Below, in pieces: positions 33,718 to 44,251 of a stretch of DNA of 64,000 nucleotides; position 1 is the stretch's first letter; each line of letters begins with the position of its first letter. This stretch comes from Rachicladosporium sp. CCFEE 5018 (lineage: Eukaryota > Ascomycota > Dothideomycetes > Cladosporiales > Cladosporiaceae): contig KZ111163.1 of NCBI GenBank assembly GCA_002077045.2, positions 433,880 through 497,879 on the forward strand. Direction: 5' to 3'. Below the pieces are notes generated by a model. That model was not told where the DNA came from. It saw nothing but the letters and a program-made list of their open reading frames with translations, and did not search any database. Position numbers and translations under genes: made by a program.

Positions 33718-34417
33718 CTGTTGAGGTGTTTAGCGCAGTGATGCCAAATGCAATGATGGAGGACGTGTAGGTGGCGAATGGTATGATATAGCAACATGGG
33801 AGGTACAGTGTAGATCTGCTAAGAAGATGCAGCGAACATACTGGCTTTCTCCGAGCACTGGCCAAATCTGCCGTCATTGTGCAAGATGTGCTCAACTGGC
33901 GATTGTCATACACGAACGATAACATGACATTTCTGCTTTATAGGAAAGTGTACAGACAATGGGGGTGTACGTTACTGGTCCGACATGCGCGCATAACGGA
34001 GCCATACTCCATTTCCACCCAGCAACATCGAATGCCCATACCATATCATCCAACTTTCCCATCTCGCAGCGAAATCTGGCCGGGCTGTGCGGGGTCCAGT
34101 TTTCTGGTGCTTTTCTTCTCCACCGCTCGCCGATCTAGCCGCGCCATCCGCTGCATGACTCATATCGAGACATGGCTTGCATTGGACACCAGCAGATTGC
34201 GAGAGCTTCCAAGGCTTCCGGGGCGTTGATCGTCGGCTTATACCGGTCATGACGCGCACATGGCCTTGATGCGGATTTTAGCCACAAGGAGCGAGACCTG
34301 GGGCAGCGGGGTGAAATAAGTATTGGGTTCCTCGGCGTCTTTGGCCGACCTTGATGATGTAGTAGCAATCCTAGCAAAATAACACTGTTCGGTTGGGACT
34401 TTGGAGAGTTAGGGACC
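33718..34417. promoter_or_regulatory. Shared intergenic region between divergent bZIP and YTH genes
   Basis: About 700 bp separate the two start codons, so both promoters must lie here. No ORF with a domain is present. I could not identify a specific bZIP-binding TGACGT site or other operator with confidence. Confidence 0.45.
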
Positions 34418-36024
34418 GTGATGAATCAGGCACTTAATTCCCATGGCGATCAGCAGTTCAAGATGCAGAGCCTTGAACTCGCTTTGCCGTCCACTCAATC
34501 ACAGCAGTATCCAGATGGGCAACGTGCGAGTCAACACATTACACCTCACGAAGACGAATATTGTGGAACACAGCCGTTGTACACTAATGCACAGACAGTG
34601 TGCCGCTTGCCACAATATGGCCTCTACACCCAATTACCCATGCTTCAGCTCGGCTTTCAGGACTACGGGTCGCAACACGCTATGCCAGGCTATCAGTACC
34701 AACGGTTGATGACGCCCGGCAGGCAACACCCTCACACGTGTATACCTCCAGGAAACCCTCACGCCATGCACGGAGTTGAGCCTGCTCCTATGATGTTCAC
34801 AGAGTGGGGGCAGTCGCAAGGACCCCGCCAAGTTGGACCATACACAGGCACGAGCAGCATGAGCTACGGTAAGTTCGCATGTCAGCGGGGAGCTCTGCAA
34901 GTACAGCATTGACCCCTATCCTAGACTATAGCGCCCACGACAACCCAAAGCCTTCGGCCGGACCAATCTCGGCTCCTCGAGGTCCTCCGCGGAAACCAAG
35001 GCAGTCTGGGTTTGCTCTCTGGGTAGGAAACCTCCCTCCAGCGGCCGGCATTTGCGATCTCAAGGACTACTTCTCCCGAGACGCGACTAAGAATATAGAA
35101 AGCCTATTCCTGATCGCGAAAAGTAATTGTGCGTTTGTCAACTACCGCACTGAGGTGTCATGTACAGCGGCAATGCATCGATTCCACGACTCGAGATTCA
35201 ACGGCAATCAATTAGTGTGTCGCCTTCGGAAGGGTGCGAGTACGAACGCATCGGCGCCTCCGCCTAGACCTGCTTCGACACCGGCTTTGACCCACTCCGA
35301 ATCGCCTGGCTCGGAGCTAGAAAGACCACGGACGCCCACCATTGTTGGAGGTCCGCCTGCAAGTTTGCTTGCAAAGGCGAAGCCGTCTCCTGTAAACAGT
35401 GCGCTCAAAGGACCTCGCATTCCAGAGGCCTTCTTTATACTGAAGAGCCTGACCTCTCGGGATCTCGACACTAGTGTACGCAGGGGCGAGTGGACCACGC
35501 AAGTCCACAATGAAGCCGCATTGAACACCGCGTTCGAGTGCGCACAAAACGTCTACCTCGTCTTCTCGGCCAACAAATCAGGCGAGTACTTCGGCTACGC
35601 TCGCATGCTTGCGCCGATATCGGGAGATCTTGCTGCTGTAAGATTGCCCGCTACGTTAGACCACTTTCCTCCAGCGGATGGCCCTCGATTCATACCCACC
35701 ACAGCCACCGCAACAGCGCCTTCCGGCCGCATCGTCGACGACTCCGCACGAGGCTCGATCTTCTGGGAGGCTGAGGATGTGGTTGAAGAAGATGGCTCCA
35801 AGTTGATGGAACAGACTAGCGATGATTCGACCGCCGCACAAGATTTGGCGCGGCCTTTCAAGATCGCATGGATCTCTACGACTCGGTTGCCGTTCTTCCG
35901 CACGAGGGGACTGAGGAATGCATGGAATGATAACCGGGAGGTGAAGATTGCGCGGGATGGCACGGAGTTGGAGCCGACTGTGGGGAGGAAACTCATGCAA
36001 TTATTTCACGTTATGGGGCAATAG
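34418..36024 (+). CDS. RRM-YTH domain RNA-binding protein
   Basis: Two exons, 34418-34868 and 34925-36024; the 56-bp intron has GTAAGT, TTGAC and TAG, and the phase joins to YDYSAHDN. The product is 516 residues. The first ~170 residues are Gln/Pro/Tyr-rich and disordered-looking. An RRM follows (residues ~180-253) with RNP2 LWVGNL and RNP1 KSNCAFVNY. The YTH domain occupies ~317-511: PEAFFILKSLTSRDLD, GEWTTQVHNEAALN, VYLVFSANKSGEYFGYARM, FKIAWISTTRLPF and NAWNDNREVKIARDGTELEP. YTH domains read N6-methyladenosine in RNA; the first cage Trp (GEWTTQ) is present, while the usual second one aligns to Leu (QDLARPF). The RRM-YTH order is known in filamentous ascomycetes. Confidence 0.93.
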
Positions 36025-36266
36025 ATCCCGTGCTGAAGCTCGCTAGGTCGCTCGGCACGTCTAATAAGACCACGATCGCCTTCGCGCGCCAAGAAAAGCT
36101 TTCTTAGGCTGACAACCCTTACTCTGCACTGCATACCGCCGATTCACTCTGCCACTTCCTCCCTTCGATTCTCCATACCCCGTTTCAGATACTTTATCGC
36201 AGTCTTAGTTACTTTGTCTAGCTCAGTCCTCGAAATCGGGATGGCTTGCTCGAGCGGCCACTTCTT

Positions 36267-36545
36267 TTAGATTAGCTCATAGAGACGCTGCACCAGTGGA
36301 AGCCGGCGTGCACGACTGGGCGCGCGAGTCAGCTCGTTGCGTATGGCGTCATGGAAATAGAGAGGCACGTTCAGTTGCTCGTCGTCCTGCTGAACGGCAG
36401 CCTCGAGTTCATGGCGGATGGCGGCCTTGCATTCTTGGTGGGCTTGGCGGATCGAGTTTTCGCGACAGCGGCGACGGGATTTGACCTGCGGTTCCGGCTC
36501 ATCAGAAGCAGACCACGGTGATGGGATCATGTAGAAACGACTCAC
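36267..36545 (-). CDS. Small hypothetical protein, 92 residues
   Basis: An Arg/Glu-rich frame starting MSRFYMIPSPWSASDEPEP. The same frame continues upstream past a TAG with a Pro/Lys-rich stretch (GPPRKKTPRSQPADPASSG), so this may be the end of a larger broken gene. No family recognised, and it lies among transposon fragments. Weak support. Confidence 0.25.
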   Translation of the reverse strand: MSRFYMIPSPWSASDEPEPQVKSRRRCRENSIRQAHQECKAAIRHELEAAVQQDDEQLNVPLYFHDAIRNELTRAPSRARRLPLVQRLYELI

Positions 36546-37034
36546 GGTCTGCCTGGGCTACTCCATGAGATCCTGCATGGCGCTCATGCCGAGGTCTTGT
36601 GAGCCTTGAGACGGGGGTCCGCTGCTCGCAGGGTCAGCTGGTTGGGAGCGGGGCGTTTTCTTGCGCGGTGGACCTTAGTGCTCTTGAACACTGTAGGGTG
36701 TTAGCTGTCATGTTTATGTGAGTAGTGGCATACGTTGAGACAAAGTGAACTTGTCGTCATTTACACTGTAGAAGCGATCTTATAGATGCCTTATGCACTT
36801 ATATCTCTCACAAGATCAAGACACTTGACTCGCAACCAGTAAAAGCTATATCCCATGTAGGGCTATATCACGAAGTGAAATGCTCCTTCACGACTAGCGC
36901 ATGAGCATCCTGTCTGATTAGATCTTGCATCGGGTGGAGCGGTTGAATCGTAGGGATATGGATATAAACACGATAAGCCAACGGCATCTACAGAGGCACG
37001 TTTCCAAACTTGCAAGCGCAGCCTGGATATCATT
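36546..37034. other. Intergenic, no supported gene
   Basis: Nothing beyond the possible upstream part of the small broken frame described at 36267-36545. Confidence 0.35.
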
Positions 37035-37365
37035 TGCCGGATGAGCCCTCCTTCAAGATCAGAATCGATTTCTCCTTAACGCGAACAACGAAGCCAAAGT
37101 GCGGCGTTCGACGAGGCCGACAGTCCTAGGGAAGGCGAAAGTGATAAGCTTTGAAGACCTCGAGGAGGCAAGAGGGAAACGAGCCGAAAAAGAGAAGACT
37201 GCCGCGAGTAAGGCCAGTCGCGGCCGTAAGCGGAAGAATTCCATGCTAGAGGCAGATGTGGATCTGTTAGAGCTAGATAGCACAGTGGTGCACATTAGTG
37301 AAGTACCACAAGCAGTGGAAGGCCCAGTGGCACTTCGGTCGGCTCCCGTAGTGCGGAAGTATTAA
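37035..37365 (+). pseudogene. C-terminal fragment of a pogo/Fot transposase
   Basis: Reads ALLQDQNRFLLNANNEAKVR, then RRSTRPTVLGKAKVISFEDL and EEARGKRAEKEKTAASKASR followed by GRKRKNS. This is the typical basic, coiled tail of fungal DDE_1 transposases. It ends with a natural-looking stop at 37363-37365. The catalytic core is absent upstream. A second copy of this tail is on the minus strand at 46082-46620. Confidence 0.8.
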
Positions 37366-37683
37366 GATAGTGTACCGCAGCGGAACTGTATCCACTATAA
37401 TATTACTGTGAGTAGCGACTGCAGTGTTCATCACGTCTGGCAAGTGCAGGATAAAAGAAGCAAGCGAAGACGGATCACGCTCCTCGTCCTTAAACGAAGT
37501 GTGCACAGATGTCATCCATAACGAGTAGACAAAGCTGATTGATTACAAGGCTAAAATAGCATCGAACACCAACAAAAGTAATCTTGAGCGAGCGATCCCT
37601 GCACCGCGATGAGAAGTGAGCCTATACGATGGACCATAGATGCTCAGGTTCAGATCTTACAAGAACAGCCTCGTTATATCGCT

Positions 37684-38250
37684 TCATATAGCTGATTTAA
37701 GCTCAACGCTGACGCCGATACCCAGTAGCAGTAGAGCGACTGCCAGCATTGCATTGCCCCAAATGTCAAATGTCGGCAAGTTTGGCTCAATACTAACAGT
37801 CATCACCTGCACTCTATTGTCTTCACCACCTAGGACCCCACGCCGATGATCATGATGATTGCGGGGTCATCAGGCAACACCATCAGTGCGCGGGTGTAGC
37901 TCGACCCTGCAGTCGTATTGAGTACCGTCCACGCACCGCCACCAAGATTGTGATTGAGGTACTGCTCAGGATTGATTCCGTCAGAAACGACCACCGTGCC
38001 TAGCGGGCCACCTGCAGGTGTCCAGACATTGTACGGCGAGCCTCTTGGCACTGTCCCATTCGTTGCAACGAGGGCGTGGTCAGGCTCGGAACCGAAAGTG
38101 CGTGGGTCTCGCGAGATGCGTTATTAGACTGTGAAGTTAGCTTCCACGACACTGAAGTACTCAAATGTCGTGATCCAATTGCCGAACGGCAATTCACTGG
38201 CGATAGGCATTCCCGGGCGCCAAGTGTTATTTGTGTAGACCATTGCTAGG
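37684..38250 (-). pseudogene. Relic of a secreted GH93/BNR-type glycosidase-like gene
   Basis: The minus strand reads NNTWRPGMPIASELPFGNWI and TTFEYFSVVEANFTV, then two stops, then RISRDPRTFGSEPD and GTVPRGSPYNVWTPAGGPLG, YTRALMVLPDDPAIIMIIG. After a frameshift it continues GGEDNRVQVMTVSIEPNLP and a hydrophobic C-terminus (NAMLAVALLLLGIGVSVEL). The order NWI-TFEY, S-PYNVW-PAGG, YTR--MVLP--- IMIIG matches the C-terminal half of fungal GH93-like sialidase-fold proteins as I know them. Stops and a frameshift show it is inactive. Substrate cannot be inferred. Confidence 0.55.
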
Positions 38251-38261
38251 TCGAGGACAAC

Positions 38262-38800
38262 GATACATCCGATGGGAGAACGGTGGCGGAGATACGATTG
38301 ATATCAGCGTGAGAGTGGAAGGCTTCACACGGGTTAAGTGGATGAGATGACACGGAATATTGAAGTAAGCGGCCAAGTGGGTGGTATCGAATACTGTCGA
38401 TGATCATTCTCTTAGACTACGTTAGAAACGCCTACGTGCTCGGGATATCATAGATATCAATGTGGAGTGCCTGCTCCACGCGCCTCGGCCGTTTCATGTC
38501 ATGTAGCGATCTCGTCGCCGCGATGCCAAGTCATGCACTGGCCATACCTGCCGGCCTGATGAGTCTACTTTGTGATCATCACCGGCGGACCTCCTTTGCT
38601 CAAGTCCGTCGACATGCCATCGCTCCGCTCTAACTTGTGGGGCATCCGTTGATGATACCAGGTGTTCCGATAAGCCTCGTTGACGTGATGTTGAGTGTCG
38701 AAGGTGTCGCTGGATGTTGACTGGGTTGGTTATTTTTGCTGACCAGTCTACTGATCGAGATTTGGTGCAGCGGATGATTCAAAGTTGCAAGCCCTCATGC
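38262..38800. other. Intergenic, no supported gene
   Basis: The missing N-terminal half of the GH93-like relic should lie here on the minus strand, but I could not recognise it. Confidence 0.4.
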
Positions 38801-39109
38801 TCAGCGATAGCTGAGCATAACTTGGTCCGCACACCGTAAGCAGTAGACGCTGTTCAGGTCAAACTGCACCATGTTCGTGCGTCCAGTCTTGAGATTAATG
38901 CTTTGTGATCGTTGGCACCGCGAGCAACGTGCGTCCATGTGAGAGAGGTGGTTGCTTGATGATGCTGGGCTCAATGAGGTTGACGAGTCCGGAGAGCTGG
39001 CGCTGCTAGCTCGCAGTACGTGCGATTGTGGAATTGGTCGTGGCCTTGGAGTCAACGAGGAGCTGTGTGCTGCTGTGGTCTGCAATTGAAGGAGATTTGT
39101 GGCAGCCAT
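38801..39109 (-). CDS. Small conserved-looking protein with two CxxC motifs, 102 residues
   Basis: Start at ATG 39109 in a strong context (CGCACCATGGCT), giving MAATNLLQLQTTAAHSSSL. A Ser/Pro-rich middle precedes a C-terminal zinc-ribbon-like block: ARCSRCQRSQS, then NMVQFDLNSVYCLRCADQV, with two CxxC pairs about 25 residues apart. Short ascomycete proteins with this Ser-rich plus CxRCQR...YYCxRCA arrangement are common and uncharacterised. In-frame extension upstream to 39199 is possible but less likely. Single exon. Confidence 0.6.
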   Translation of the reverse strand: MAATNLLQLQTTAAHSSSLTPRPRPIPQSHVLRASSASSPDSSTSLSPASSSNHLSHMDARCSRCQRSQSINLKTGRTNMVQFDLNSVYCLRCADQVMLSYR

Positions 39110-39842
39110 GGTGCGTCCTGGGGTTTGGTGGAAAGCAAGCAGTGGGTTTGACGGTTCGCTTAAGGTCTGGCCTTCAAAGAGTACTGCAGGGAATTGCAAC
39201 GGAGTCTCCGCAATGTAGCTGCTGCAAGTCGCTGGGCTTATTGAAAAGTAGCACTGTGGCTGAATGATCTTGGTCGCAGGAATGTGAAGAATCTAGCTTA
39301 TGACAGAGGAAATGTCAAACTGTACTCCGTCACTAGAATTTCGATCCAAAATGGTCGCACGTTGACGTCCCGACCAGTATTAGACGTGTAGTTGTGATGA
39401 GTGGCGTTGATTTCGATCAAAGGGAAAGTGGCGGAGGGCGTTTACTTGCATATACCTAGGGATCGAGATCGAGAAGCCGGCTCACGGATCGAAGATGTTA
39501 GATCGGCGGTCAGCCACAGCACAGACCTCGATCGAAGATGGCATGCAGAAACGGCCCTCGAGCCGGTGCTCACGCACGCGATTCGATCTGTTCCAGCGGC
39601 AAATTTTGGTTCCTCCGAAGGTGACCTGGTGGTGAGCCACACGGTCGCACTGCTGCCCCTCTTTGGATTCGCTGCGCTGTCAACTATCAAATGCCGTGCA
39701 CCGAAATCACCACGAGAACTCTGAATTATCACGATCTCGCGTGTTTGGTGACAGACTATAACGGTATGTATGACCGGAATCACGTTCATGAGGGTATCCT
39801 TGTTATCTCTGCCCATGTTCGTATCTCGCTGCTATCGTCTCG
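39110..39842. other. Intergenic, no supported gene
   Basis: Overlapping frames of 107 and 124 codons on opposite strands at 39401-39816 have no known motif. Probably contains the promoter of the small CxxC gene. Confidence 0.4.
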
Positions 39843-39962
39843 TAATCAACTGTGTTAGACCGAGCCAGTCAGTTACTAGCACAGGGTCTTCCACTTAGCG
39901 GGCCGAAATCATTCCGTGCTCTAGCAGATCATGGCGATCTCCCTCGCACTACCCTGTGTCTT
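39843..39962 (+). pseudogene. pogo-family transposase N-terminal (HTH) fragment
   Basis: Reads AQGLPLSGPKSFRALADHGD then LPRTTL, the same helix-turn-helix start as at 24262-24160 on the minus strand, with about nine in ten bases shared over ~98 bp. After this it diverges and is followed at 39987 by the unrelated DUF7924-like repeat copy B. Confidence 0.75.
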
Positions 39963-39986
39963 ATCAAAAGCCACTCAATCGTCATA

Positions 39987-40459
39987 TACACCCTCGGATC
40001 CCAGGGTCTACAAATGGACGCAACGTTCGATGTCACTACACCGATCTGCATGTCCGGTGATACGCTCGTGAACAAGGCCACGTTCTTCAACTTGTGGTCT
40101 GCGGAATGAGGCCGTGCATATGATTCTGCTTGGAAAGTTCAGACGCCACTGTCAATGTTCCGTAAGGTCGTGTACCAAACTTTGTTGGACTTGGACGAGC
40201 TTGCTCTAGCATATAACTCGTGCTCCGAGGAGATGTATATCAGGACTTCCTAACGAGCGAGCAAATGCAATGAAGAAAGGGTTCGCCATGATCTAACCCC
40301 ACACATTGTGCCTTCAGTTGAGCTCCTCTACGTTCTCGACCGCGAGACCACTTTAGAAACGTCCGTGAAGAGATGTCCGGAGATTGACAAAATGCAGTCA
40401 GCTCGTGGTACCCAGCCAAGGCCCGACTATGCGTACGGCTTGTCAGCGGCAACTTTGTC
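39987..40459 (+). repeat. Inverted-repeat copy B, relic of a DUF7924-like gene
   Basis: Partner of 29729-30203 in opposite orientation. Plus-strand reading with stops: DATFDVTTPICMSGDTLVNK, WKVQTPLSMFRKVVYQTLL, LALAYNSCSEEMYI, then RVRHDLTPHIVPSVELLY and GTQPRPDYAYGLSA. The last two blocks resemble the core of fungal DUF7924 proteins. Three in-frame stops show it is dead. Its right end lies about 20 bp from the 3' end of the broken Zn2Cys6 gene. Confidence 0.7.
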
Positions 40460-40480
40460 GTCACAGCGTGTCAGAAGTCT

Positions 40481-41378
40481 TCAGTGACGAGGAGCCCTTT
40501 TCGAACGCTGATCAGTTGTAATGTAGCTCTTCTCAGCCGGCGGACCCATATGAAACTGCTGTGAGAACTGCTGGGATATCTCTATCTGGCCGTGTCGAAA
40601 CTGCTCGGCCGGTACACTCATGCCGGGACTCTGCTGTTTACTAGCCGGGTCCTGATATAGCATAAATGGCGCGTAGTACCATTGGTACTGCAGATTCTGT
40701 TCCACCTGAGGCGTTGCTGCGACAGGTATAGTAGCCACCTGAGTGCTCTGTTAAGAAGATGAGGAGTCCACATTGTGGCCAACGGACTGCGTGTAGCGCT
40801 GCGGGAGAGAGGCTGTGGCATCCGGGTATGCCTCGTCCTCCTCGCCGGATGCATCCTCCTCTGCGTTGTCGACGGAGTATTCCCACGGGAAGCTCCCCTG
40901 CTGACCCTCAGTGCCGTCTCGAGATTCGCGTCTATCAACAAGTATGCCGTCATACTGCCCTCCTCGGAGTCGATTGAGGATTTCGACTGCGGCATTCGAT
41001 GGCAGCGTGCGTAATGTACTGATCAACGATGCATGCGCTTCGAGTTCATGTTGAATCTTGGATTGGTTCTCGACAAGCGCTTGCTGTCGGGTCTGTCCGG
41101 CGGGTTGTTCATACTCGCACGTCAACTTGGCCTTGCCACAGGACTTGCAATTTGGCCGGGTTTCGTCGCACTAACGCATCACTGTCAGTGTGTTGCAAGC
41201 AGTGAGGGTGAAGGAAGGTGAGTATCACTTTGATTTTCCGCCGGCGGCATTGCTGGCAAGCCTGCTTGCCTTGATGGCGTCTAGTTTTGTGCCCCGCCGA
41301 CTGGTCTTTGTGCAGAGCGTGTATAGTGCTAGAGGCTTCGCCGTCGATCCATGTGGCGCCCGCACGGCTGTGACTCAT
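40481..41378 (-). pseudogene. Short Zn2Cys6 regulator with one in-frame TAA
   Basis: Exon 1 41378-41229, a 58-bp intron (41228-41171, GTGATA...CTGACAG...TTAG), exon 2 from 41170. The zinc cluster is canonical: C41-x2-C44-x6-C51-x6-C58-x2-C61-x6-C68 (ACQQCRRRKIK/CDETRPNCKSCGKAKLTC). LISTLRTLPSNAAVEILNRL follows, the post-zipper segment common in these factors, then an acidic stretch. At 40751-40753 the frame meets TAA between SSSS and QST; a CAA to TAA change explains it. The same frame continues to 40481 (YQWYYAPFMLYQDPAS). No middle homology domain is present. The gene ends 20 bp from repeat copy B, so it may also be truncated. Confidence 0.72.
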
Positions 41379-42114
41379 CTTGCACCAGGATCGGCTAAGC
41401 TTTCAAGGTAGCAGCTTGGTGTGTTCCGCGGCTTTGCGGCCTCAGAGATCGTAGGTCGGTATGACACGCACTAGACTAGCAGGCATCTCTTCCGTTCGTC
41501 TGGCAATATGGTGTTTGCCATACGATTGACTTGCGGCTTTGCGTAGTGTCATTGTCAATGTTGGTGGCGAGTAGAACTTGTGTGAGAAACCTGCAATCAC
41601 AAAATACCGAGCTGCTGAACGACTCGCGCCGTAACCAGATCAGCACGGCGTCACTTTCCGCGATGGTGGCCCGACAGGCTTGCCGCATGCGTGAAAATGC
41701 AGCAGACAGGATCGGCGATGAAGCGACGTCCAACGACCCGGATAATCGATCCCGCCAGTACGGCGATGCGACGCATTGCTAGACATACAGCAGATACGTG
41801 AAGTGTGGTCTAGACGTGAGCATGTGTACCGACAGCGTGGCAGACAGCAAGGTCATCGGCGATGTCTAGCAGGACCTTTGCATGAAGGATCAGGTCTTGA
41901 CATGCCCTCCTCGACTGCTCGACGATCGTCACCGCGGGGACGGTCAACATGGCCGCTATAGAAGTATAGCAACCATGCACTGCCGATAGAATCTGCATAC
42001 AGTCTTGCAGACATCGACGATGCTATCGTGACTAAAGCACCCCAAAATATGGCCAACTGCAGAACGCCATTCCTCATCTGACAGATCGCGATCAGAGTTC
42101 ATGGACGGAGTTGC

Positions 42115-42174
42115 GGGCGAAGGGTACAACACGTGGGCGAAGGGTGCAAAACGCGGGCGAAGGGTGCAACACAC
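42115..42174. repeat. Three tandem copies of a 20-bp unit
   Basis: Units begin gggcgaagggt(a/g)caa; the three copies differ from each other at only a few positions. It lies in a region with no gene. Confidence 0.85.
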
Positions 42175-42603
42175 CGATCTCATGATCAGCGGGCTCATAT
42201 ATAGGTCAGGCTTAGACGTGAAGCCGCCATCCACGTCGCTCCATCTCCCTGACTAAACAAAGGGCTTGCAAAACTTATTCAGCGGACGGGAGTCCGCCTC
42301 CCTGCTGTATAGCATTGTTCCGCAGCACCGTTCGACCCTTGTCGTACCGGACCACCAATACGACGCTTGACATCACTGATCGAAAGTTCTGCACGTGGCG
42401 AGATCTTTATGATGAGGTGTGCTAGAGCTACCTGTATGCTACCTGCGAGCTTGGTCGGATCGAGCCGAAGTGCTGACGAGTACGGGATCGCAGTGCCACG
42501 ATTTAGGCCACTTCACCTCTTCCCCAGCTACAGCCCGTCAAAACATCGAGGGCAATCCCGGCGCCTCTACGTATTCTTAGGCCGTGCGCCCTTTTTTACA
42601 TGA

Positions 42604-42882
42604 TTACAGCGTGGGCAGCAGAGCCGGTGCGAACGGCACGTCAACGAGCAACGATCTGTACAGATGACGACTTACTCTCTGCCGCCGATGCCTGCGCCGC
42701 GCAACGCGACAAGTGCCGCCGACCAGAATGGAGGACACGCCGCATAGAATCGGGGACACCACAGGTAAGATCGTCTCTACCAGTGCTAGAATGGACGTGG
42801 TACCTAGAAGCCCACCTGGCGGCAGGGCTTCCGCGAAATTCAAGAGTCCAAGGGCGCAAATGAGATGGCAATAATACTGCAT
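42604..42882 (-). CDS. Possible small secreted protein
   Basis: ATG 42882 opens a signal-peptide-like stretch (MQYYCHLICALGLLNFAEA). The middle is hydrophobic (GLLGTTSILALVETILPVV) and the end is Arg-rich, which suggests the true gene has an intron and a different C-terminus (a GTAAGT lies at about 42,678 on this strand). No family recognised; weak. Confidence 0.25.
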   Translation of the reverse strand: MQYYCHLICALGLLNFAEALPPGGLLGTTSILALVETILPVVSPILCGVSSILVGGTCRVARRRHRRQRVSRHLYRSLLVDVPFAPALLPTL

Positions 42883-44251
42883 CCTCTCGTAGCGATGTGG
42901 ACAGTCGTCCGTTCCTGGCTTGCTTGGAATATACTATGGGGTGGAGAAGTGGTGAGCGATGGAGAGGACTTGATGTTCGATGAGATGATGCATGCTTTAT
43001 ACCCTGTGACTGTTCCTTCACATGTCAGGTCATGTCGCCCATCAAACCGAACCCGTTTAGACGATCAGGCAAATCCAAGCGTGGCGATGATGCGATCTCT
43101 TGCTCCCAAACACTGATCCCCGCAGACTTGCCGTTATGTTAATTAGTCTCGAAAAGAGCTAGACCCATTGCTGCCAGCATACAGAGTTCAACATCTCGGT
43201 TGGATGCTGTAGCACATGCTCGGTGGTTCGACAATGGCCTGGCTTCGACAAGGGCCTGGTTTCGCGCCCAAGCAAGCTCGTTGGTACAGCGTTCGTGCGG
43301 TTGGTCTCAGGCATGCAACCTCTGCCTTCGAGTAGAGATTCACAACTCTTGTGGTGGACGTCCTGGGGCCGAAGAAACTCTGCGGAACTGAAGTCGCTAC
43401 ACACCGTTACCCATAGGGGTTGTGCAAGGCTTGATCCGGTCACCAGGTTAGATCTTGCACCTCATGAGGAATCACTTCCATCCGATCGATCTGGAAGTAG
43501 CCTCAGTGGACATCATGACCCGAAAAGAGACTAATGTTCCTCTCCCATCACCAAGTCGTTCCTCAGAGCTGCTTCCGCCACTTCAATTGCCGGGTCAGGC
43601 TTGTCGATCCCGTTCCACATGGATCCGTACCTTGGGAGGTGGGACGGCTGATGGCCTTTTGATCGTATCGTTCATGCGAGTTAGCTAGTACAAGCGGCGA
43701 TACTGCTGTGCAGGGAAGGAGCTGTGATAATCTTCCAAGGCGCATGTTGGGACGAACTGATCAGAAATCCAAGTGCAGGTGTGTTCCAAGCTATATGGCA
43801 CACTTGTCAAAGATGATTTGCAGGGAAGTGCATCGACCTGCAAGGTTTGTGAGTTCAGTGATGTCTGCTAACAAGCGGGTCGAGAGACTCGAAGGATCAG
43901 GTCCGAGAGAAACGGGTAGCCACGCATTACGGAACACAACACCGCGGGATCGATGCAGCCTTCAGCTCTTGGTATGCTTCAAGCGGGTTAGCTTATATTG
44001 CAAGGATCTTACCATATGCAGGTGCCAGGTTCGCGCATCAGCATCGCGGACTCAAGTCCGCCGACGTAGCGTTTGGGTCACTCGATCGTAAGATTGCAAC
44101 GTGCCGATGTATAACGCTCTCGATCTGATCATGACGACTGTATTGCCGGTCGTGAGAAGTGCTATTGCGGTTGAAGAGGTTTTCTTTACCTAAAGACTAC
44201 TTCCTCGACACACCACGTGTCTCTCTACTCAGCACAATCAGGCTTCCGATT

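Larger units (their letters stand above)
41379..44251. other. Long region without a well-supported gene
   Basis: Contains a 20-bp tandem repeat (42115-42174) and one weak small-secreted-protein candidate (42604-42882). The other frames, such as 43708-44091, have no motifs. Confidence 0.45.
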
